A stretch of 7,025 nt of DNA from Protofrankia sp963555915 (GTDB lineage: Bacteria > Actinomycetota > Actinomycetes > Frankiales > Frankiaceae), in the NCBI RefSeq assembly GCF_963555915.1, contig NZ_CAUVXL010000106.1:1-7025 (forward strand). Direction: 5' to 3'. Each line of letters opens with the position of its first letter. Within the stretch, counting starts at the first letter, position 1. Below, piece after piece: positions 1-5,697 of the stretch. The notes under the pieces were generated by a model that had not been told where the DNA came from, did no database searches, and saw only the letters and a program-made list of their open reading frames with translations. The position numbers were made by a program, and so were the translations under genes.

Positions 1-14
1 ACCCTGTTTCTACC

Positions 15-30
15 GGCCGCGTGGGCGGCC
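15..30 (+). promoter_or_regulatory. GC-only hairpin in the nodC leader
   Basis: GGCCGC (15-20) and GCGGCC (25-30) are perfect reverse complements separated by GTGG. This forms a 6-bp, all-GC stem with a 4-nt loop that ends 23 nt before the chosen nodC start. No T-run follows, so a classical intrinsic terminator is not supported. It could be a leader hairpin or the tail of a terminator for an unseen upstream gene. Such short GC stems arise by chance in high-GC DNA. Confidence 0.3.
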
Positions 31-43
31 CGACTCCTGGAAC

Positions 44-49
44 AGAGGA
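44..49 (+). promoter_or_regulatory. Ribosome binding site deciding the nodC start
   Basis: AGAGGA lies 4 nt before the ATG at 54. The reading frame is open leftward to the window edge and includes a GTG at 21, but that GTG has no purine-rich site upstream within the window. Starting at 54 also gives an N-terminus that lines up with the membrane segment of rhizobial NodC. Confidence 0.6.
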
Positions 50-53
50 CTCC

Positions 54-1370
54 ATGCATACGACAATCGTGGTCTTACGGATCCTTTTCACCGGCGTGCT
101 GTCGGCCTATGCCCTCCTCATCATCGGCTACCTGGCAACGCAGATTCGCTTCGCGCACCGGACGTATCGGCGGCAGCGAGCCGTCCCGGGAAACGTCGGA
201 CCCGCCACCGCACTACCCACCGTCGATGTGATCATTCCGTGCTTCAACGAACAACCGGCGGTGCTCGCATCCTGTTTGCGCTCCGTGGCGAACCAGGACT
301 ACGAAGGCCTTCTCACAGTGTACGTCGTCGACGACGGCTCACGGAACCGCCAGCAGCTCCAGTCCGTTTACGATGAATTCGGTCGCGACCGACGATTTGT
401 GATCATTCCGTTGACGAACAACGTGGGAAAGCGGAAGGCCCAGGTAGCGGCCATCCGTCAATCGGTCGGCGACCTTGTCGTGGCAATCGACTCCGACACG
501 ACCATCGAACCCGACGTCGTAGGCAAACTGGCGGCGGCGATGGCCGACCCCGGGGTGGGTGCGGCTATGGGGCACATGGTGGCGAGTAACAGTCGGGCGA
601 CCTGGCTCACCCGACTGGTCAACATGGAGTACTGGATCGCCTGCAACCAGGAACGGGCCGCTCAGTCCGTCTTCGGAGCGGTGATGTGCTGCTGCGGGCC
701 GTGCGCGATCTACCGGCGCTCCGTGCTCACGACCGTCCTCGACGACTACGAGACCCAGATGTTTCGTGGGCGACCGAGCGACTTCGGAGAGGATCGCCAC
801 CTGACGATTCTCATACTGCAGTCGGGTCTGCGCACCGTCTATATCCCGGACGCGACGGCCGCGACCGTCGTCCCCGAGCGGATTCGTCCCTACCTGCGCC
901 AGCAGCTCCGGTGGGCCCGCAGTACCTATCGGGACACCCTCCTTGCCATCAGGCTCCTTCCCCGCCTGCACCGCTATTTGACACTTGACGTCGTCGCGCA
1001 GAATCTGGCGCCGTTGTTACTCGTCCTGTCAATGATCACAGGCCTCGCTCTTGTCGCTGTGTCCGCGGCTCCACCGCCGTGGTGGTCGATCGCCGCAATG
1101 GCAGGGCTCTCGTTGCTGCAGTGCACCTATGGCGCCTGGCGCACCAGGAAAATGGCGTTCTTCGCGTTTGCCTTCCACGGATTCATCAACATCGGCCTGC
1201 TCCTTCCCCTGAAGCTCTATGCACTCTGCACCCTGGGCAACACGACCTGGGGTTCACGCGCTCTGCCTGCGGCGCAGCACACGAGCGCAACGCAGCATGT
1301 CATTACAACGACCGGGATCCCGGCGTACGCCGATTCCCGGGGAACGTATGAGGAGGTTGTACCACTATGA
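54..1370 (+). CDS. nodC: NodC chitooligosaccharide synthase (GT2 N-acetylglucosaminyltransferase)
   Basis: This 438-residue protein is a membrane family-2 glycosyltransferase. NodC polymerises UDP-GlcNAc into the chitin-oligomer backbone of Nod factors at the inner face of the plasma membrane. Visible features, in order, are: an N-terminal membrane segment (about residues 4-29); the nucleotide-sugar-binding start VDVIIPCFNE; VVDDGS with Asp93-Asp94; the DSD triad (146-148); MCCCGPCAIYRRS; GEDRH with catalytic Asp247; the acceptor motif QQLRW (Gln283, Arg286, Trp287); then about three C-terminal membrane segments (near 313-337, 343-358 and 368-391). Rhizobial NodC, recalled from memory at about 426 residues, shares these blocks nearly verbatim, including RAAQSxFGAVMCCCGPCA and PSDFGEDRHLTIL. 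This makes NodC far more likely than a hyaluronan, cellulose or fungal-type chitin synthase. The last 35 or so residues are hydrophilic and look unconserved. The stop overlaps the next start by ATGA. Local GC is modest (35 of 60 bases at 61-120). Confidence 0.93.
   Translation: MHTTIVVLRILFTGVLSAYALLIIGYLATQIRFAHRTYRRQRAVPGNVGPATALPTVDVIIPCFNEQPAVLASCLRSVANQDYEGLLTVYVVDDGSRNRQQLQSVYDEFGRDRRFVIIPLTNNVGKRKAQVAAIRQSVGDLVVAIDSDTTIEPDVVGKLAAAMADPGVGAAMGHMVASNSRATWLTRLVNMEYWIACNQERAAQSVFGAVMCCCGPCAIYRRSVLTTVLDDYETQMFRGRPSDFGEDRHLTILILQSGLRTVYIPDATAATVVPERIRPYLRQQLRWARSTYRDTLLAIRLLPRLHRYLTLDVVAQNLAPLLLVLSMITGLALVAVSAAPPPWWSIAAMAGLSLLQCTYGAWRTRKMAFFAFAFHGFINIGLLLPLKLYALCTLGNTTWGSRALPAAQHTSATQHVITTTGIPAYADSRGTYEEVVPL
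1350..1356 (+). promoter_or_regulatory. Strong Shine-Dalgarno for the ATPase gene, inside the nodC end
   Basis: GAGGAGG sits within the last codons of nodC, 10 nt before the ATG at 1367. Together with the ATGA stop/start overlap, it indicates both direct initiation and translational coupling of the exporter ATPase to nodC. Confidence 0.75.
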
Positions 1371-2344
1371 AACCAGCAATTGCTGTCGAAGGTCTGGTAA
1401 AACGTTACGGGAACGCGCACGCTCTGGACGGACTGAATCTGGAGGTCCAGCCAGGAACCGTCCTCGGCCTGCTCGGTCCGAACGGCGCAGGTAAAACCAC
1501 GACCGTCCGGATACTGACCACCTTGCTGAAGCCAGACGGCGGACGCGCGTGGGTGGGCGGTTTCGACGTGGTCCGGCAACCGTATGAGGTGCGGCGCTGC
1601 ATCGGAGTTTCCGGTCAGGAGACAGCCGTGGAACCCCTGCTGACCGGATGGGAGAATCTGGAGTTCTTCGGCCGGCTGCACAGGCTGGGCCGGCGGCGGG
1701 CACGCCAGCGCGCCCAGGAGTTGCTTGAGCAGTTCGACCTCACCGCGGCGGCCAGCCGGCTGGCAAAGACCTACTCGGGCGGCATGCAGCGCAGGCTGGA
1801 CCTCGCCATCAGCCTGATCACACGGCCGGCTGTCCTGTTCCTCGACGAACCGACAACTGGGCTGGACCCTCGTAGCCGCAGCGGCACCTGGGCAATGATC
1901 TCCGAACTCGTGAGCGCGGGCACAACGCTCCTGCTCACCACCCAGTACCTGGAAGAAGCCGATCAGCTCGCCGACCTGATAGCCGTGGTCGACCACGGCC
2001 GTGTCATCGCCAGAGGCACCGCGGACGAGCTGAAGACACAGATCAACGGTGACCGCATCGAGGTTGTCCTGCGTGACCGTGAACTGCTGCCTCTTGCCGC
2101 GTCCATCCTTGACTATTTCGGTACCAGCCAGGCGGTCGTCCTCCCATCGGAACGACGGGTCACCGTGATGACACCACACGAACCGGGGCTGCTCGCCCGG
2201 GTGCTGCGTGAGATGGATGCCGCCGCGGTCGAACTCGAGGACGTCGCGCTGTGCCGACCGACCCTTGACGACGTCTTCCTGAGCCTCACCGGTCGACCCA
2301 CGGCCACCGAAGCGGCACCCAATACGACGGCGATGGCGGCATGA
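1367..2344 (+). CDS. nodI: DrrA-type ABC exporter ATPase in the NodI position
   Basis: This 325-residue cytoplasmic ATP-binding subunit would power export through the permease encoded next. It has Walker A GPNGAGKTT (37-45), a Q-loop Gln84, the signature YSGGMQRRLD (136-145), Walker B VLFLDEPTTGLDP ending at 168 with catalytic Glu161, and a C-terminal block PTLDDVFLSLTGRP (298-311). The H-loop position has Gln193 (LLTTQYLEEADQLAD) instead of His. This is a hallmark of the daunorubicin-resistance DrrA clade, whereas rhizobial NodI has LLTTH there. NodI and DrrA belong to the same broad exporter family. The sequence therefore says DrrA-like, and the context (overlapping nodC by ATGA and followed by a permease with the same coupling) says the functional counterpart of NodI. 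Lipochitooligosaccharide as substrate is inferred. The symbol reflects position and role, not proven orthology. Confidence 0.85.
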   Translation: MKPAIAVEGLVKRYGNAHALDGLNLEVQPGTVLGLLGPNGAGKTTTVRILTTLLKPDGGRAWVGGFDVVRQPYEVRRCIGVSGQETAVEPLLTGWENLEFFGRLHRLGRRRARQRAQELLEQFDLTAAASRLAKTYSGGMQRRLDLAISLITRPAVLFLDEPTTGLDPRSRSGTWAMISELVSAGTTLLLTTQYLEEADQLADLIAVVDHGRVIARGTADELKTQINGDRIEVVLRDRELLPLAASILDYFGTSQAVVLPSERRVTVMTPHEPGLLARVLREMDAAAVELEDVALCRPTLDDVFLSLTGRPTATEAAPNTTAMAA

Positions 2345-3294
2345 ACGAGAACATGCTTTCCCTGGCGGACCGTGCAATGTTACCCGCTGCCGACATCAGG
2401 CCGCACCGTAGATACGGCGAAATTACCGGTCGTCACCGGAACACGAACCTGAGGATCGTATCGGGACCCCCTGTCAGCCCGCGTTGGTCCGGTCGGAGCA
2501 CCGGAGCCGCACTCACCGAAACATACCTGATGACCAGACGCATTCTGATGCGGCTGCCGAGACAACCCGACATCATTGCCTACAGCATTATTCAACCGGC
2601 TCTTTTCACCCTGGCGATGGTATATCTTTTCGCCAATGCAATAAAATTGCCGGGCGGCGGTAGCTATACTGAATTCGTGATCGGCGGCCTGTTGGCGCAG
2701 ACTGTTGCGTTCGCTGCCGCGTCCACCTCCGGTGCGATCGCCCAGGAACTCGAAGAAAATACGATCGATCGCCTCCGTACGCTACCAGTGGCCCGCTCCA
2801 CCGTCCTCGCCGGATTCACCAACGCCGGCCTGTTGAAGACCTTCATAACCGTACTGGTGACGATTTCGTGTGGGTTCGCGGTCGGCTGGCGCATCCACAA
2901 CGGTATCGGCAGTGCACTACTTTCCGTCGGCATACTTCTGATTTTCGGTCTCGCGATGAGCTGGGTGGGTGCACTCATCGGGGTGTGCACGAAAAGTCCG
3001 GAGGCGGCCGCCGGGGCCGGTACCATCTGGCTGTTCCCGGTAATCTATCTCTCCAATGCGCTCGCACCCGTACAGAGCATGCCGGTGTGGGTGCAGTACG
3101 CCGCCGAGTGGAACCCCGTTTCCGCGGTCGGAACTGCCAGCAGACAGCTCTTCGGAAATCCGGCGACTCCGGTGGTCCACCACACCTGGATGACCGACTA
3201 TCCGATCGCGATGTCGCTGGTCTGGTCATGTGTGATCCTGTTCGTCGCCGCCCCGCTGTGCGTTCGAAAGTTCATGCGGGCGACCAGTCGGTGA
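2341..3294 (+). CDS. nodJ: DrrB-type ABC-2 exporter permease in the NodJ position
   Basis: This 317-residue integral membrane protein is the partner of the preceding ATPase. Six membrane segments can be picked out, near residues 79-99, 111-131, 163-183, 190-214, 223-245 and 287-308. The cytoplasmic stretch EENTIDRLRTLPVARSTVLAG (138-158) is the conserved ABC-2 permease element that contacts the ATPase. The start is taken at the ATGA overlap with the ATPase stop, which implies translational coupling, although no strong Shine-Dalgarno precedes it. The first 55-60 residues are polar, rich in Arg and Pro, and longer than usual for DrrB or NodJ. An internal start is possible, for example the ATG at 2530. 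Part of the gene is AT-rich for this window (27 GC of 60 bases at 2581-2640). Family assignment is firm. Nod-factor export is inferred from the position after nodC. Confidence 0.83.
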   Translation: MNENMLSLADRAMLPAADIRPHRRYGEITGRHRNTNLRIVSGPPVSPRWSGRSTGAALTETYLMTRRILMRLPRQPDIIAYSIIQPALFTLAMVYLFANAIKLPGGGSYTEFVIGGLLAQTVAFAAASTSGAIAQELEENTIDRLRTLPVARSTVLAGFTNAGLLKTFITVLVTISCGFAVGWRIHNGIGSALLSVGILLIFGLAMSWVGALIGVCTKSPEAAAGAGTIWLFPVIYLSNALAPVQSMPVWVQYAAEWNPVSAVGTASRQLFGNPATPVVHHTWMTDYPIAMSLVWSCVILFVAAPLCVRKFMRATSR

Positions 3295-3309
3295 GGTCGT
3301 CGACCTCAC
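3291..3309 (+). promoter_or_regulatory. Perfect 8-bp hairpin between permease and carbamoyltransferase genes
   Basis: GTGAGGTC (3291-3298) and GACCTCAC (3302-3309) are exact reverse complements around a GTC loop. The left arm contains the permease stop codon. No T-run follows, so a full intrinsic terminator is not supported. A 3' RNA-stabilising stem, a partial attenuator between the export genes and the downstream gene, or a dyad operator in DNA form are all possible. Confidence 0.5.
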
Positions 3310-3348
3310 GTCGCTCATTCCGGCAATCGCGAACGCCAGTATCGAGAC

Positions 3349-3355
3349 AAGGGGA
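3349..3355 (+). promoter_or_regulatory. Ribosome binding site of the carbamoyltransferase gene
   Basis: AAGGGGA lies 6 nt before the ATG at 3362. This is an independent, well-spaced site, so this gene does not depend on translational coupling as the two genes before it do. Confidence 0.65.
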
Positions 3356-3361
3356 CGTCCA

Positions 3362-4939
3362 ATGCGAATTCTGAGCATGAACCCCGGGCACGACGGCGCG
3401 ATCGCCTTCGTGGAGGACGGCCGGCTCATCTACTCCCTCGAAGGCGAGAAGGACTCCTTCGGCCGTTACGGAGGGATCTCGGCGTCCCTGGTTCTCCAGG
3501 CCATGGACATGGCACCCGGGCAGCCGGACGTGCTGGCCATCGGTGGCTGGCACAAGGCACTGCCAGGTTATCTGTCACAGCATGGGGCAGGCTATTTCGG
3601 CGTGGACCCGGGGGTGACCTCGGAAGGGAGCTTCTGCGGGAAACCCGTCACCGTCTTCACCTCCAGCCACGAGCGCTCGCATCTTTTCATGGTCGCGGCG
3701 ATGGCTCCGGCCGCTCCGCTACGCGAGTGCGTGATTCTGGTGTGGGAGGGCGAGATCGGCGCCTTCTACCACTGGCAGAATTATGGAGCGAAGATCACAC
3801 CGCTCCCGGTTCTGGCGGAGCCCGGCTCACGTTACGCCGCGCTCTTCGCTCTCGCCGACCGCACCTTCTGGGACTCCGGAGACGTACCCCGGCTGCAGGA
3901 CGCGGGAAAGCTCATGGCTCTCACCGCATATGCAGCCGACTCCGAACCCCGGTCCGAGGTGAAAGAGGTTGTCGAGGAATTCATGAAACCCGGAAAAACG
4001 TTTGAGCCTTTTGAGAAGATCTCCTTCCGGGACTCCGCCCTGTACAACTGCGGTGTCGACAGTCCGCTGTTGCACACCGCCGCCCGGTATCTGACCACCC
4101 GACTGTTCGAGACCTTCCGTTCGGTGGCCGAATCCCGGCTCCCCCGCGGGCTGCCGCTGTTGATATCCGGCGGATGCGGCCTGAACTGCGAGTGGAACAG
4201 AAGCTGGCGTGAGTCCGGCCTCTTCACCGACGTCTTTGTCCCACCCTGTGCCAATGACTCCGGTTCGGCTATCGGCACCGCGATGGACGCGGCGACGTAC
4301 TTTGGTGAGCCGTGCCGTCTTGAGTGGAATGTCTACGCGGGGGCCCCGTTCGTGCATGACGGGGAACCCGATCCCGCCCGTTGGTCGGTCCAGCCGCTGC
4401 ACGTCGAGCGACTTGCCAGGCAGCTGCTGGACGGCAGGGTGGCCGCGTGGGTCCAGGGACGCTACGAGATCGGACCGCGCGCGCTCGGGCACCGGTCGTT
4501 ACTCGCATCTCCACTGACCGCCGGGGCGAAGGACCTCCTCAACACGATCAAAAAGCGCGAAGGGTACCGACCGATAGCGCCCTGCTGCATTGCCGAGGAC
4601 ATGGGCCTCTGGTTCGACAACCCGGTCGAGGACCCGTACATGCTGTACTTCAGTCGCGTCCGGACCGATGCTCTGCCAGCGGTCACCCACGTCGACGGAA
4701 CGGCGAGGGTCCAGTCGGTGCGATCCAGCGACGAGCCCACTCTGTACCGGCTGCTGGAATCATTTCGGGCTGTTTCGGGCTATGGCGTCCTGTGTAACAC
4801 CTCACTGAACTTCTCCGGGCACGGGTTCATCAACCGCATGTCGGAACTCATCGGCTACTGCGAGACGAAGAACATCTCAGACGTTATCGTCGGGGACAGC
4901 TGGTATCAGCGCAGCGAGCTCGGTTCGACCCACACCTAG
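3362..4939 (+). CDS. nodU: NodU/CmcH/TobZ-family O-carbamoyltransferase
   Basis: This 525-residue enzyme would transfer a carbamoyl group from carbamoyl phosphate, via carbamoyladenylate, to a hydroxyl. In rhizobia NodU carbamoylates the non-reducing sugar of the Nod factor; CmcH and TobZ modify antibiotics. The N-terminal Kae1-like domain opens with ILSMNPGHDGAIAFVEDG (His10) and has the His pair SHERSH (103, 107), expected to help bind metal. Further on are GGCGLNCEWN (270-279) and ANDSGSAIGTA (297-307). The C-terminal carbamoyltransferase domain shows VQGRYEIGPRALGHRSLLAS (364-383), the KKREGYRPIAPCC block (397-409) and LCNTSLNFSGHG (477-488). All family motifs are present, so it should be active. 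It is somewhat shorter than typical NodU or TobZ (about 550-570 residues). The symbol rests on its place 67 nt after the nodC-exporter operon; motifs alone cannot separate NodU from antibiotic carbamoyltransferases. Its stop overlaps that of the convergent phoU gene. Confidence 0.85.
   Translation: MRILSMNPGHDGAIAFVEDGRLIYSLEGEKDSFGRYGGISASLVLQAMDMAPGQPDVLAIGGWHKALPGYLSQHGAGYFGVDPGVTSEGSFCGKPVTVFTSSHERSHLFMVAAMAPAAPLRECVILVWEGEIGAFYHWQNYGAKITPLPVLAEPGSRYAALFALADRTFWDSGDVPRLQDAGKLMALTAYAADSEPRSEVKEVVEEFMKPGKTFEPFEKISFRDSALYNCGVDSPLLHTAARYLTTRLFETFRSVAESRLPRGLPLLISGGCGLNCEWNRSWRESGLFTDVFVPPCANDSGSAIGTAMDAATYFGEPCRLEWNVYAGAPFVHDGEPDPARWSVQPLHVERLARQLLDGRVAAWVQGRYEIGPRALGHRSLLASPLTAGAKDLLNTIKKREGYRPIAPCCIAEDMGLWFDNPVEDPYMLYFSRVRTDALPAVTHVDGTARVQSVRSSDEPTLYRLLESFRAVSGYGVLCNTSLNFSGHGFINRMSELIGYCETKNISDVIVGDSWYQRSELGSTHT
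4936..4939. other. Overlapping convergent stop codons (CTAG)
   Basis: The carbamoyltransferase gene ends with TAG at 4937-4939 on the plus strand, and phoU ends with TAG read from 4938 to 4936 on the minus strand. The two genes share the palindrome CTAG, so there is no intergenic space. Each transcript must end inside, or read through, the opposing gene. Confidence 0.9.
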
Positions 4940-5619
4940 CGTGTTGTCGCCGGGTGGATGCCGGCGAGCCGGCGGGCCGCGGTGACGGCCTGGTCGCCGA
5001 ACCGTTCGTAGTAGCGGGAAAGCAACGTCAGGTCCACGGCGCTCTGAATCCCGTATGGCCACGCCGAATCGGTCAGGGTTGCCAGCAGCCGCCGGTGAAT
5101 CTGGTCGATCTGGTCGTCCGCGTCCTCCACCTGCCGGGCCGCCTCCCGGTCATCCTTGCGGATCGCGGCGGCAAGCTGGTCGGCCAGGTCGCCGCACAGC
5201 CGGCCGAGATGGGTGATGGTGGGACGCAGCGGCGCCGGGACCACCGGGGCGGGCCGCCGGAGATCGGCGGTGGCCGCGATGTGATCGGCAAGCTCGCCCA
5301 TCCGTTCCACCCCGGTTGCGATCCGCAGACAGGCGACCACAAGTTGTAGGTCCCCGGCCACCGGATTCTGACAGGCAAGCAGCACCACGAGCTCGTCGTC
5401 CAGCTTCCGGCTGCGGACCTGCAGGCTCTGCAGGGCGGCGTGGACCGCAGCGGTATCAGCCCGGCCGGCATCGGGGCCGGCCACAGCGACGGTGGCGGCT
5501 GTGACGATCCGACTCGCCTCAGCTGCGAGCTCCCCGAGGGCCACTCGGACCCGGTCCAGCTCGGCGGTGTAGTCAAACCGGTGCGGTCCCGGAACATCCA
5601 TAATCTGATGAACCTCCAT
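4936..5619 (-). CDS. phoU: PhoU-family phosphate signalling protein
   Basis: PhoU proteins are cytoplasmic helical-bundle proteins that couple the Pst phosphate transporter to PhoR-type sensing and bind metal through acidic motifs. From the start used here the protein has 227 residues, about normal for the family. Two PhoU repeats are visible: the first contains NPVAGDLQLVVACLRIATGVERMGELADHI split over a helix pair, and the second contains LLSRYYERFGDQAVTAARRL, the usual ERxGD signature. Three in-frame ATGs (first bases at 5637, 5619 and 5601) lie in an 18-bp tandem repeat. The 5619 and 5601 starts each have GGAGG 11 nt upstream, while 5637 has no clear site. I took the longest supported start; 5601 is equally plausible. 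No pst genes are nearby. It follows the MMPL gene on the same strand by under 100 nt. It looks like a chromosomal neighbour, not part of the nod cluster. Confidence 0.85.
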   Translation of the reverse strand: MEVHQIMDVPGPHRFDYTAELDRVRVALGELAAEASRIVTAATVAVAGPDAGRADTAAVHAALQSLQVRSRKLDDELVVLLACQNPVAGDLQLVVACLRIATGVERMGELADHIAATADLRRPAPVVPAPLRPTITHLGRLCGDLADQLAAAIRKDDREAARQVEDADDQIDQIHRRLLATLTDSAWPYGIQSAVDLTLLSRYYERFGDQAVTAARRLAGIHPATTR

Positions 5620-5645
5620 AATCCGATGAACCTCCATAATCCGAT
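5598..5645 (-). repeat. 18-bp tandem repeat duplicating the phoU start and RBS
   Basis: On the plus strand the unit CCATAATCYGATGAACCT occurs at 5598-5615 and 5616-5633, followed by a 12-base partial copy at 5634-5645. The two full copies differ at one base. Read on the minus strand, each unit holds an ATG that overlaps GGAGG, which serves as the Shine-Dalgarno for the ATG of the next unit. The unit is a multiple of three, so all starts share the phoU frame and translate as repeated M-E-V-H-x-I. Confidence 0.85.
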
Positions 5646-5697
5646 AGTGGCGCCATCCTGGCGACCCTGCCCGTCGGGAACATGCGCCACGTGGACG

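Noticed and set aside
1..231. Frame-1 open stretch from the window edge to a TGA at 229-231 as the tail of an upstream gene
   Set aside because: It would overlap nodC by about 178 nt, and its translation shows no recognisable domain.
339..971. Long minus-strand open frame of 210 codons opposite nodC
   Set aside because: It lies wholly antisense to conserved nodC codons. Its protein is low in hydrophobic structure and rich in Arg, Gly, His and Asp, as expected of a shadow frame in high-GC DNA.
54..1370. Hyaluronan, cellulose or poly-GlcNAc synthase instead of NodC
   Set aside because: The catalytic motifs are shared by these enzymes, but the MCCCGPCA block, the PSDFGEDRHLTIL block, the protein length and the membrane layout match NodC specifically.
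1217..2377. Minus-strand open frame of 386 codons spanning the nodC end and the ATPase gene
   Set aside because: It is antisense to the Walker and signature motifs of a clear ABC ATPase, has no recognisable domain, and crosses two real gene junctions.
5598..5645. Possible CRISPR-like repeat
   Set aside because: The copies are contiguous with no spacers, and the repeat is in frame at the start of phoU.
5647..5690. Inverted repeat GTGGCGC / GCGCCAC between the MMPL and phoU genes as a terminator
   Set aside because: The 7-bp arms are 30 nt apart with no T-run on either strand, so a terminator is not supported. The CCACGTGG palindrome at 5687-5694 is also too short to interpret.
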